From the NCBI GenBank assembly GCA_965603395.1, contig CBFDCV010000030.1:1-6688 (forward strand): DNA of 6,688 nucleotides, read 5' to 3'. This DNA comes from CAYSWS01 sp965603395. GTDB lineage: Bacteria > Patescibacteriota > WWE3 > UBA101185 > UBA10185. The translations under genes and the position numbers were made by a program. The notes beneath the pieces were generated by a model that saw only the letters and a program-made list of their open reading frames with translations, had not been told where the DNA came from and did not search any database. Each line of letters opens with the position of its first letter. The first letter of the stretch is position 1. Below, piece by piece: positions 1-4,672 of this stretch.

Positions 1-242
1 AGAAGTAAGATGATATGTTTTTCCTGAAGGAGTAGTAGGGGAATAAGGGAAAGAATAAGAAATAAAAAAAATGTGCTTACGGTCTCTAAAATAAAGGAGA
101 TCTTTTGATATTTTTTCAACTTCCTGACAAACCGGGTGAGTAGTGCCACAATTTGTTTGCTTTCATTGGAAAAAGACAAGTATGAAATTTTCTTGAGTTG
201 GTCTTCTGTAACAAGCCCTCTTTCCAAAATACTATAATTCAT
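1..242 (-). CDS. Partial hypothetical protein, N-terminal 80 residues, with a membrane segment
   Basis: A reading frame opens at an ATG (complement of 240-242) and runs without a stop for 80 codons off the left edge, so the C-terminus is missing. The start is supported by an extended -10 element on the minus strand (TGT then TAAAAT, 257..249) that ends 6 nt before the ATG, which predicts a leaderless mRNA. The visible protein begins MNYSILERGLVTEDQLKKI. It has a mixed polar N-terminal part of about 50 residues with a basic stretch (RFVRKLKKYQK, about 38-48), then a strongly hydrophobic segment rich in Phe and Leu (about residues 58-73) that could be a transmembrane helix. It diverges from the PGK gene across a shared 99-bp region. 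I do not recognise the family. The N-terminal phrase GLVTEDQLKKI resembles the start of many helical domains but is too short to assign. Confidence 0.6.
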   Translation of the reverse strand, partial: MNYSILERGLVTEDQLKKISYLSFSNESKQIVALLTRFVRKLKKYQKISFILETVSTFFLFLILSLIPLLLLQEKHIILL

Positions 243-248
243 GTTGTG

Positions 249-277
249 ATTTTAACAGAATGCTATCTTATAGTAAA
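249..277 (-). promoter_or_regulatory. Leaderless promoter of the partial minus-strand gene
   Basis: On the minus strand there is TTTACT (277..272; 4 of 6 matches to TTGACA), a 17-nt spacer, then an extended -10 TGT-TAAAAT (257..249). The -10 ends 6 nt before the ATG at 242, so the +1 should fall on the start codon. The -35 overlaps the first of the GTAAATCTCCGG direct repeats, which would let a repeat-binding factor affect this promoter. Confidence 0.6.
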
Positions 278-298
278 TCTCCGGTGGTAAATCTCCGG
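273..298. repeat. Tandem direct repeat, 2 x 12 bp, period 14
   Basis: GTAAATCTCCGG occurs at 273-284 and again at 287-298, separated by TG. Both copies are exact. They lie between the divergent minus-strand gene and pgk, and the first copy overlaps the minus-strand -35. Possible roles are a tandem operator or a slippage duplication; the sequence alone does not decide. Confidence 0.8.
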
Positions 299-300
299 GT

Positions 301-323
301 TTGATTTAGTACTTGATTTAGTA
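301..323. repeat. Tandem direct repeat, 2 x 11 bp, period 12
   Basis: TTGATTTAGTA occurs at 301-311 and 313-323, separated by a single C, immediately after the GTAAATCTCCGG pair and just upstream of the pgk -10 element. Each copy contains a TTGATT that could serve as a -35, but neither sits at 16-18 nt from the TATACT at 330-335 (spacings 23 and 11). Confidence 0.8.
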
Positions 324-329
324 ATGAGC

Positions 330-335
330 TATACT
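330..335 (+). promoter_or_regulatory. -10 element of a leaderless pgk promoter
   Basis: TATACT (5 of 6 matches to TATAAT) ends 6 nt before the ATG at 342, so transcription would start at the A of that ATG. No SD-like sequence precedes either the ATG at 342 or the one at 324. There is no good -35 at standard spacing, which may mean activator dependence on the repeats just upstream. Confidence 0.5.
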
Positions 336-341
336 TTATGT

Positions 342-1571
342 ATGGAGTTAAAGAGTTTAGGTGACGTTGATTTAGCCGGAAAAACAGTTTTGTACAGATC
401 TCCCTATGATATTGGTGTTAAAGAGGGCGCCGGAGGGGAGTGGGAGCTCAAGGATGACTCCAGAATTAGTGCTACTTTGCCCACACTGCAGTATTTGATC
501 GAAAACCGATGCAAAATTGTCATTATTACTTGGGTGAAGCGGCCTGAAGGCAAGGTAGACGAGGGGCTGAGAACTACTCCTCATGCAAAGGCACTTTCCA
601 AATTACTAGGTAAAGAGGTGGCTAAACTTGATGATTGTGTGGGGGATGAGGTTAATTCTTTTGTACGAAACATGGGTCCCGGGAAGTTGGTCATGCTGGA
701 AAATACCAGGTTTTATCCGGGGGAAGATACGGCTGACCCTGAGTTTGCAAAAAAACTAGTGGAAGGAAAAGACTTAATTGTTTTTGACGGATTTCCGCAG
801 TCGCATAGAGAACACGCATCGACTACTGAGATATTGAAGCTTTTACCTGCCGTGGCCGGTTCCTATTTCAAAAAGGAATATGAAGCACTTACTAATTTAC
901 TAGATCAGCCGGAAAAACCATTAACCTTAGTTATTGGCGGGGCAAAAATATCCGACAAAGTGGGAGCCATAAGCGCCATGCTTTATAAAGCAGATTATGT
1001 GCTGGTTGGAGGTGGTCCCGCAAACGTATTTTTGAAAGCATCCGGCAAGAATATGGGCAGCTCCTATGTAGAAGATGCTTTTAAAGTACATGCTAAGGCA
1101 GGGCATAGAGACTGGACAGTGCTAGCTAAAGGAATGCTAGAGAGAGCTTCTGATAAGATAATACTGCCTGTAGATCTAGTTGTAGCGGATAAAGAAAAGG
1201 GCGCCACTGATATTAGGGAGGTACAAGTAACAGAGGGCCCAAAACTAGTACCGGAAGGCTTCTTAGCTTTAGATATAGGAAAGAACACTATCAGCAAATT
1301 CTCAGAAATCATTAAAAGATCAAGAACCCTTTTTTGGAACGGAACCCCGGGCCTCTTTGAAAACGACCCCTTCTATCACGGTACCGAAGCGGTTGCCAAA
1401 TTGATGGCCGAAAACACCGGCATGACAATAATTGCAGGCGGTGACACCATAGAAGCTGCTAAAAAGTACTGTGATACCTCAAAAATTACTCATTTAAGTC
1501 TTGCAGGCGGAGCCACTCTTGAATTTTTGAGTGGAAAAAAGCTACCTGTTTTGGAATATCTTTCCGAATAA
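342..1571 (+). CDS. pgk: Phosphoglycerate kinase family protein with atypical substrate-site residues
   Basis: 409 aa, full length for PGK, which transfers phosphate between 1,3-bisphosphoglycerate and ADP in glycolysis (cytosolic). The ATG at 342 is chosen over an in-frame ATG at 324 because it puts the first conserved Arg at residue 19, as in E. coli PGK, and sits 6 nt after a -10 box. Family motifs seen: MLENTRFYPGE (118-128), SHREHAS (154-160), IGGAKISDK (198-206), VGGGPANVFLKA (222-233), ILPVD (274-278), WNGTPGLFE (332-340), AGGDT (365-369), GGATLEF (389-395). Several active-site positions depart from the canonical family. RVDFNVP is replaced by RSPYDIG (19-25), losing the Asp and Asn that bind 3-phosphoglycerate. 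SHLGRP becomes TWVKRP (63-68), losing the His. GGGD becomes AGGD, and STGGGA becomes SLAGGA (386-391). The Arg set (R41, R67, R123, R156), K202, E340 and D368 are kept. It is clearly a PGK homologue. Whether it is the glycolytic enzyme, a paralogue with another substrate or a weak enzyme cannot be settled here. Confidence 0.9.
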   Translation: MELKSLGDVDLAGKTVLYRSPYDIGVKEGAGGEWELKDDSRISATLPTLQYLIENRCKIVIITWVKRPEGKVDEGLRTTPHAKALSKLLGKEVAKLDDCVGDEVNSFVRNMGPGKLVMLENTRFYPGEDTADPEFAKKLVEGKDLIVFDGFPQSHREHASTTEILKLLPAVAGSYFKKEYEALTNLLDQPEKPLTLVIGGAKISDKVGAISAMLYKADYVLVGGGPANVFLKASGKNMGSSYVEDAFKVHAKAGHRDWTVLAKGMLERASDKIILPVDLVVADKEKGATDIREVQVTEGPKLVPEGFLALDIGKNTISKFSEIIKRSRTLFWNGTPGLFENDPFYHGTEAVAKLMAENTGMTIIAGGDTIEAAKKYCDTSKITHLSLAGGATLEFLSGKKLPVLEYLSE

Positions 1572-1575
1572 CCCA

Positions 1576-1604
1576 TTTACAAAAGATTGGCTATAGGTTA
1601 TATT
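1576..1604 (+). promoter_or_regulatory. Promoter of the 87-aa membrane protein gene
   Basis: TTTACA (1576-1581), a 17-nt spacer and TATATT (1599-1604) begin only 4 nt after the pgk stop codon. Predicted +1 is near 1611, leaving a leader of about 40 nt with an SD before the GTG at 1654. No terminator separates pgk from this promoter, so readthrough from pgk is also possible. Confidence 0.6.
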
Positions 1605-1640
1605 ATTCCCCAGCTTAACATTCAAATGGAAAAAATAGCA

Positions 1641-1646
1641 AAGGAG
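1641..1646 (+). promoter_or_regulatory. Shine-Dalgarno site that fixes the GTG start at 1654
   Basis: AAGGAG lies 7 nt before the GTG at 1654. This supports a GTG start for the 87-aa gene and shows that this organism does use SD pairing for some genes. Confidence 0.7.
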
Positions 1647-1653
1647 AAGGGAA

Positions 1654-1917
1654 GTGGATAAAGAAAAGTTCAACAGACACTTAGAAACCAGCAGTAAATT
1701 TGATAGAGGGCTTGTCGTTGTCATTGGAGCAGGTCTGATAATAATCGTCATAGCTGAAATCCTTGGCGTATTGTTTTCAGGGCATCCCCTCATACCACTC
1801 ACCCAGTCAGCTATTGATCTAGGACAGACATTAGTGCAAGCTGCTCTTATCCTCCTGGTAATATCCATATGGGCTCAACTTGAGGTGCTCAGAAAGTACT
1901 TCAAAGATGAAGGGTGA
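1654..1917 (+). CDS. Small two-helix membrane protein, hypothetical (87 aa)
   Basis: The frame starts at GTG 1654, with AAGGAG 7 nt upstream, and ends at TGA 1917. A charged N-terminus of about 18 residues is followed by a hydrophobic helix (about 20-41, VVVIGAGLIIIVIAEILGVLF). A short loop with HPLIP follows, then a less hydrophobic amphipathic stretch and a second helix (about 58-77, ending ISIWAQLEVL), and a short charged tail (RKYFKDEG). The layout suggests a two-pass inner-membrane protein with both ends on the same side. It has its own promoter and is closed by a strong hairpin terminator, so it looks monocistronic. A second small membrane protein cassette of similar build follows. I do not recognise a family and assign no function. 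Confidence is that it is a real gene, given promoter, SD and terminator. Confidence 0.72.
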   Translation: MDKEKFNRHLETSSKFDRGLVVVIGAGLIIIVIAEILGVLFSGHPLIPLTQSAIDLGQTLVQAALILLVISIWAQLEVLRKYFKDEG

Positions 1918-1932
1918 GTAGAGCATAACTGG

Positions 1933-1984
1933 AACACCACACAGTTTGGAGATTGTGTATTTCCTACTTTGTGGTGTTTTTTTT
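1933..1984 (+). terminator. Rho-independent terminator with long hairpin
   Basis: AACACCACA (1933-1941) pairs perfectly with TGTGGTGTT (1970-1978). Within the loop a further AGT/ACT (1943-1945 with 1966-1968) and GGA/TCC (1948-1950 with 1962-1964) can extend the stem. A run of eight T ends at 1984. It starts 15 nt after the stop of the 87-aa gene. Confidence 0.85.
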
Positions 1985-2033
1985 CTATAACTTATAAAAA
2001 CTACCTGTGTTAGCGTTTTTACAAAAATAATCA

Positions 2034-2062
2034 TTGACAGAATATATACTATGGGGTATAAC
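2034..2062 (+). promoter_or_regulatory. Consensus-like sigma70 promoter for the 95-aa gene
   Basis: A perfect TTGACA (2034-2039), a 17-nt spacer and TATAAC (2057-2062). Predicted +1 is near 2069, giving a leader of about 58 nt. It is the closest match to the housekeeping consensus in the window, which suggests strong expression of the small membrane protein downstream. Confidence 0.75.
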
Positions 2063-2126
2063 GGTGGTGTTGATAATTTAGAGACACAAACTAACGGCAT
2101 ACTAGACCAGATTGGAGATGAAGCAA

Positions 2127-2414
2127 ATGCATAACCTAAGTGATCAAGACCTGGCTCTTCTTGGGATTAAAGCACTAATAGCGGTAGTTTTCTTAGTAAC
2201 GGGAATCGTACTAATGACTATTGGAGACGATGCCTACTGGCCCCCTACAAAAGAGGATACAAAGCAACAGCATCGAATTGGCTTAGCGTGTCTTGCTATG
2301 GCAGTTGCATTTCCCTTCATTGGTGAGTACCTTCTAATCTTGGGAGCTTTTGCCGCTGTAGTAGCTTTCTTAATAAGGATAGCTAGAAGTATTAAAGTCG
2401 CGTTCTCTAAATAG
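2127..2414 (+). CDS. Small hydrophobic membrane protein, hypothetical (95 aa)
   Basis: The frame can open at TTG 2112, ATG 2118 or ATG 2127. I choose 2127 because GGAG (2114-2117) is then 9 nt upstream as an SD, while the earlier starts would overlap that SD. The protein has a short polar N-terminus (HNLSDQDLA), a hydrophobic helix (about 11-33, ending VTGIVLMTIG), a polar loop with YWPPTKEDTKQQH (about 37-49), then two closely spaced hydrophobic segments (about 51-65 and 67-84) joined by GEY. It ends in a basic tail (RIARSIKVAFSK). This predicts a two- or three-pass membrane protein. It is flanked by its own consensus promoter and its own hairpin terminator, like the preceding 87-aa gene, but I see no clear sequence similarity between the two. 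Function unknown. Confidence 0.72.
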   Translation: MHNLSDQDLALLGIKALIAVVFLVTGIVLMTIGDDAYWPPTKEDTKQQHRIGLACLAMAVAFPFIGEYLLILGAFAAVVAFLIRIARSIKVAFSK

Positions 2415-2434
2415 CCAATTGCAGGAATCAACAC

Positions 2435-2496
2435 GCCCATGTGTTTTGCGTCTAAAATCAATCGATTTTTCCGCAACTCTCATGGGCAGTTTTTTT
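2435..2496 (+). terminator. Rho-independent terminator with a three-tier hairpin
   Basis: GCCCATG (2435-2441) pairs with CATGGGC (2481-2487). After a symmetric 4x4 internal loop, TTGCG (2446-2450) pairs with CGCAA (2472-2476). After a 3x2 internal loop, AAAATC (2454-2459) pairs with GATTTT (2464-2469) around an AATC loop. AG and seven T (2490-2496) follow. It lies 20 nt after the 95-aa gene and ends just before the tig promoter. Confidence 0.85.
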
Positions 2497-2512
2497 ATTT
2501 ATACCTAAACAT

Positions 2513-2542
2513 TTATCAAACCTTCGTATGATATGATAAAAT
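2513..2542 (+). promoter_or_regulatory. Promoter of tig-clpP
   Basis: TTATCA (2513-2518), an 18-nt spacer and an extended -10 TGA-TAAAAT (2534-2542). The predicted +1 near 2549 leaves only about 4 nt before the ATG at 2553, so the tig mRNA would be leaderless or nearly so. No SD precedes tig. Confidence 0.6.
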
Positions 2543-2552
2543 ACACCCTGTT

Positions 2553-3446
2553 ATGAAAGTCCAAGTAGAAAAACTGCCAAAATCACAACTAAAAATTAAA
2601 GTCACTATAGAAAATAAGAAAGTTAAGGAAACTTACCAAAAAGTGCTTGATACCGCTGTTAAAGACACTGAAATTGACGGTTTTAGAAAAGGACAGGCTC
2701 CAAAAGAAAAGGTAGAAAAAAAGATGGGAGTGGACAAACTGTATGGAAACGTCATAAATGAATTGCTGCAAACACACTACCCTCAAGTATTAAAAGAGAA
2801 CCACATTTTACCCATGTCCAATCCAAAAGTTGAGATCGAAGAGTTCAGCTTGGAAAAAGATTTTGAATTTACGGCTATTGTTGCCATTCGACCCGAAGTT
2901 AAGTTTAAAGATTATAAAAAAGAACTAAAAAAGTATTACGAGGACAAAAATAAGCAGGTTCGAAAAGCTAATGAAGAAAAACTTAAAGCAGGAGAGAAGA
3001 TTGAGATTGACCATGCCCACCTGCACACTAACGAAGTAATTGACGTCCTAGTTAAAAACGCTGACCTTGAAGTGGCAGATATCTTGGTAGAAGAAGAAAC
3101 AAACCGCTTGGTAGCCAGACTTGTAGATCAGGTCATGGCCGCCGGCATGAACATGGAAGCCTACCTAAAAGCTCAAGGCATTGACATGGATAAGCTAAAA
3201 GAAAACTATGAAAAAGTAGCTGAGCAAAACATCAAGGCTGAGTTAGTGCTTAATGAGCTCATTAGTGTAGAAGAGATTAGCGCCTCTGAAGATGAGGTAA
3301 ATAAAGCCATTGGAGATGTTAAAGATGACAAAATCAAGGAAGAACTTAACAATCCCGTGCAAAAAGTATATATTAAAACTGTTCTGGAAAAGCAAAAATT
3401 GATCGAACATTTAATTAAAGAGACACAAGGAGAATTAAAACTATGA
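2553..3446 (+). CDS. tig: Trigger factor, short form lacking the PPIase domain
   Basis: 297 aa against about 430 in E. coli. Trigger factor is the ribosome-bound chaperone that meets nascent chains at the exit tunnel. The N-terminal ribosome-binding domain is clear (about 1-128) and carries the signature loop GFRKGQAP (43-50) that docks on ribosomal protein L23. In the usual protein an FKBP-type prolyl isomerase domain follows. Here a charged linker (about 129-157) leads straight into the helical C-terminal chaperone domain: a helix-rich region about 160-245, and the typical end NPVQKVYIKTVLEKQKLIEH, about 267-286. The missing domain looks like a clean absence rather than a frameshift, since the frame is intact and no FKBP-like remnant is visible. 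The ATG at 2553 is the first residue of the family alignment. The last codons overlap the clpP start as ATGA, so the two are translationally coupled; tig-clpP is a common bacterial order. Confidence 0.93.
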   Translation: MKVQVEKLPKSQLKIKVTIENKKVKETYQKVLDTAVKDTEIDGFRKGQAPKEKVEKKMGVDKLYGNVINELLQTHYPQVLKENHILPMSNPKVEIEEFSLEKDFEFTAIVAIRPEVKFKDYKKELKKYYEDKNKQVRKANEEKLKAGEKIEIDHAHLHTNEVIDVLVKNADLEVADILVEEETNRLVARLVDQVMAAGMNMEAYLKAQGIDMDKLKENYEKVAEQNIKAELVLNELISVEEISASEDEVNKAIGDVKDDKIKEELNNPVQKVYIKTVLEKQKLIEHLIKETQGELKL

Positions 3447-4039
3447 AAAATAGTACCTTAGTACCAATCGTAATCGAAAAAGATCCCAAAGGATTTGAGA
3501 GATCTTATGATATATATTCCAGACTTTTAAAAGATTACATTGTCTTTGTCACCGGTCCTATAGACATGGCCGTAGCTAACACCTTCATTGCTCAGTTGTT
3601 ATTTTTGGAAAGCGAAGATCCGGAAAGAGAGATCAACATCTACATCAACACTCCCGGAGGTAGTGCCTATGATGGTTTAGCCATGTATGACACCATAAAA
3701 CACGTTAAAAATGACGTAAGTACTATAAATGTAGGTTTAGCGGCTTCTGCGGGTGCTTTACTGTTGTCTGCCGGAAAAAAAGGTAAAAGATTTGCTCTGC
3801 CTAATTCGTACACTATGATCCATCAGGTTTTGGGTGGAGTAGAGGGGCAGCAAACTGACATAGAAATTACAGCTAAACACATGCTGAGGCTTAGAGAACA
3901 GTACGCAAAGGCTATTGCTGAAAACTCAGGCAGGCCTTTTGAGGATGTGCAAAAAGAAATCGAAAGAGATAATTGGATGAATTCTAATGAATCTGTAGAG
4001 TACGGTATTATTGACCAGATAATGAAACCCAAAAAGTAG
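3443..4039 (+). CDS. clpP: ATP-dependent Clp protease proteolytic subunit ClpP
   Basis: 198 aa, normal length. ClpP is the serine protease that assembles as a barrel of two heptamers and degrades proteins fed by a Clp ATPase. The catalytic triad is complete at S102 (in GLAASAGALLLSAG), H127 (in MIHQ) and D176 (in ERDNWM), each offset by exactly 5 from E. coli mature numbering (97/122/171). The oxyanion-side motif NTPGGSAYDGLAMYDTI (69-85) and KRFALPNS (115-122) are conserved. Small oddities are MIHQV where MIHQP is usual, and NTPGG for NSPGG. The ATG at 3443 overlaps the trigger factor stop (ATGA), and no separate SD is needed if translation is coupled. The usual partner clpX does not follow; a tRNA gene begins 21 nt after the stop instead. 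An ATPase partner must be encoded elsewhere (inference). Confidence 0.96.
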   Translation: MKNSTLVPIVIEKDPKGFERSYDIYSRLLKDYIVFVTGPIDMAVANTFIAQLLFLESEDPEREINIYINTPGGSAYDGLAMYDTIKHVKNDVSTINVGLAASAGALLLSAGKKGKRFALPNSYTMIHQVLGGVEGQQTDIEITAKHMLRLREQYAKAIAENSGRPFEDVQKEIERDNWMNSNESVEYGIIDQIMKPKK

Positions 4040-4050
4040 GGAGGGGAGGG
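4039..4050 (+). other. G-run tract between clpP and tRNA-Val
   Basis: Three G runs (GGG 4039-4041, GGGG 4043-4046, GGG 4048-4050) separated by single A residues, followed by GG at 4054-4055, fill the 21-nt gap between the clpP stop and the tRNA. A two-tier G-quadruplex is possible on paper, but a fourth run of three G is missing. Confidence 0.4.
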
Positions 4051-4060
4051 CAAGGCTTGA

Positions 4061-4137
4061 GAGCTCATAGCTCAGTTGGTTAGAGCGCCACGTTGACATC
4101 GTGGAGGTCACTGGTTCGAGTCCAGTTGAGCTCACCA
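4061..4137 (+). tRNA. tRNA-Val (anticodon GAC)
   Basis: A full cloverleaf can be drawn. The acceptor stem is GAGCTCA (4061-4067) with TGAGCTC (4127-4133), the D stem is GCTC/GAGC, and the anticodon stem is CCACG/CGTGG with loop TTGACAT (4093-4099). The anticodon GAC is at 4095-4097, the T stem ACTGG/CCAGT carries loop TTCGAGT, and the discriminator A is at 4134. CCA is encoded (4135-4137). GAC reads the valine codons GUC and GUU. It lies 21 nt behind clpP with no clear promoter between, so it is probably cut from a tig-clpP-tRNA transcript. A T-rich stretch (4151-4173) follows. Confidence 0.97.
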
Positions 4138-4173
4138 AAATATACTAAGTTTTTATTTAATTTTTATTTTTTT

Positions 4174-4497
4174 ATGAGTGTAGAAAAACTAGGACCAAAT
4201 CCAAGAGAAATTCTTAGTGACTCAGATCTGGAAAAACTTAAGGACGGCTCTGAAGATACAAAAGAGGTTCAAGGTACCCAACAGGAGGAAGATCCCCTCA
4301 CAAGGCCAAGGCCAAGTGAATACCTAACTCCGGCAGGTATAGAGGCTATACAAGGGAAACAAGAGAAGGAACCTACAATCACAGAAGCCGCAGAAGATAT
4401 TACCCGAGCCAGCCAAGAAGCAGTGGAAGGTACAGGGCAAAGCCAAAGTACTGAGCTGGAAAAAGAAGAGGATAGCTCAGACGAAACTCTTGAGTAA
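4174..4497 (+). CDS. Acidic, probably disordered hypothetical protein (107 aa)
   Basis: The frame is open further upstream into the tRNA gene, so the ATG at 4174 is taken as the start. A T-rich tract (4161-4173) precedes it with no SD, and a weak TTTAAT (4156-4161) could give a very short leader. The product has 29 Asp/Glu against 11 Lys/Arg in 107 residues, many Gln, Ser, Thr, Pro and Gly, one Tyr and no Phe, Trp or Cys. It has no hydrophobic segment of membrane length and no signal peptide. This composition predicts an intrinsically disordered, soluble acidic protein. A short phrase PSEYLTPAGIEAIQ (about 47-60) is the only part that looks able to fold. I do not recognise a family. An alternative is that this is not a gene, but an open frame of this length and bias directly behind a tRNA makes coding more likely than not. 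Confidence 0.55.
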   Translation: MSVEKLGPNPREILSDSDLEKLKDGSEDTKEVQGTQQEEDPLTRPRPSEYLTPAGIEAIQGKQEKEPTITEAAEDITRASQEAVEGTGQSQSTELEKEEDSSDETLE

Positions 4498-4672
4498 AGT
4501 TACTAATATTTATCTTTAAATCAACATCTACCACAACCGTTGTTTTTCCTTTTGATACAAACTTTCCCCAACTGCCCTTATTTGCATTTGTGACGTTATT
4601 AATATAGATTCGTTTTAGAAACTCAAGTGAGTGGGTTTAGCGATGGTAAATAATCATGAAAGGAGGTTTGCC
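4498..4672. other. 175-bp gap: weak promoter, no clear gene
   Basis: The plus strand has no substantial frame here. A possible promoter is TTGCAT (4582-4587) or TTTGCA (4581-4586) with TATAGA (4603-4608), at spacings of only 15-16 nt, which would give a leader of about 60 nt for the 96-aa gene. ACAA-CCG-TTGT (4533-4543) followed by T-rich sequence is a minimal hairpin, too weak to call a terminator. The minus strand has an open, protein-like frame across this gap (see findings). Confidence 0.4.
4659..4667 (+). promoter_or_regulatory. Near-perfect Shine-Dalgarno that fixes the ATG at 4673
   Basis: AAAGGAGGT is an almost full complement of the 16S anti-SD tail, 5 nt before the ATG at 4673. It excludes the longer in-frame starts (GTG 4631, ATG 4643), whose translation would run through the SD. 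Confidence 0.8.

Noticed and set aside
324..341. Upstream in-frame ATG at 324 as the pgk start
   Set aside because: It adds six residues (MSYTLC) beyond the family N-terminus, has no SD, and would place the -10-like TATACT inside the gene; ATG 342 fits both alignment and promoter geometry better.
1831..2100. Minus-strand open frame of about 89 codons opposite the small membrane genes
   Set aside because: It runs through a clear terminator and a consensus promoter of the plus strand, lacks an SD or promoter of its own, and its translation looks like random antisense.
3444..3446. TGA read as glycine (genetic code 25)
   Set aside because: Trigger factor ends at the expected family C-terminus at this TGA, overlapping the clpP ATG; the 87-aa gene also ends at TGA just before its terminator.
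4093..4173. N-terminal extension of the 107-aa frame into the tRNA
   Set aside because: It would start in the tRNA anticodon loop and translate tRNA sequence; the ATG at 4174 is the sensible start.
4533..4547. Terminator after the 107-aa gene
   Set aside because: The stem is only 4 bp (ACAA/TTGT) with a 3-nt loop; too weak to call despite the T-rich tail.
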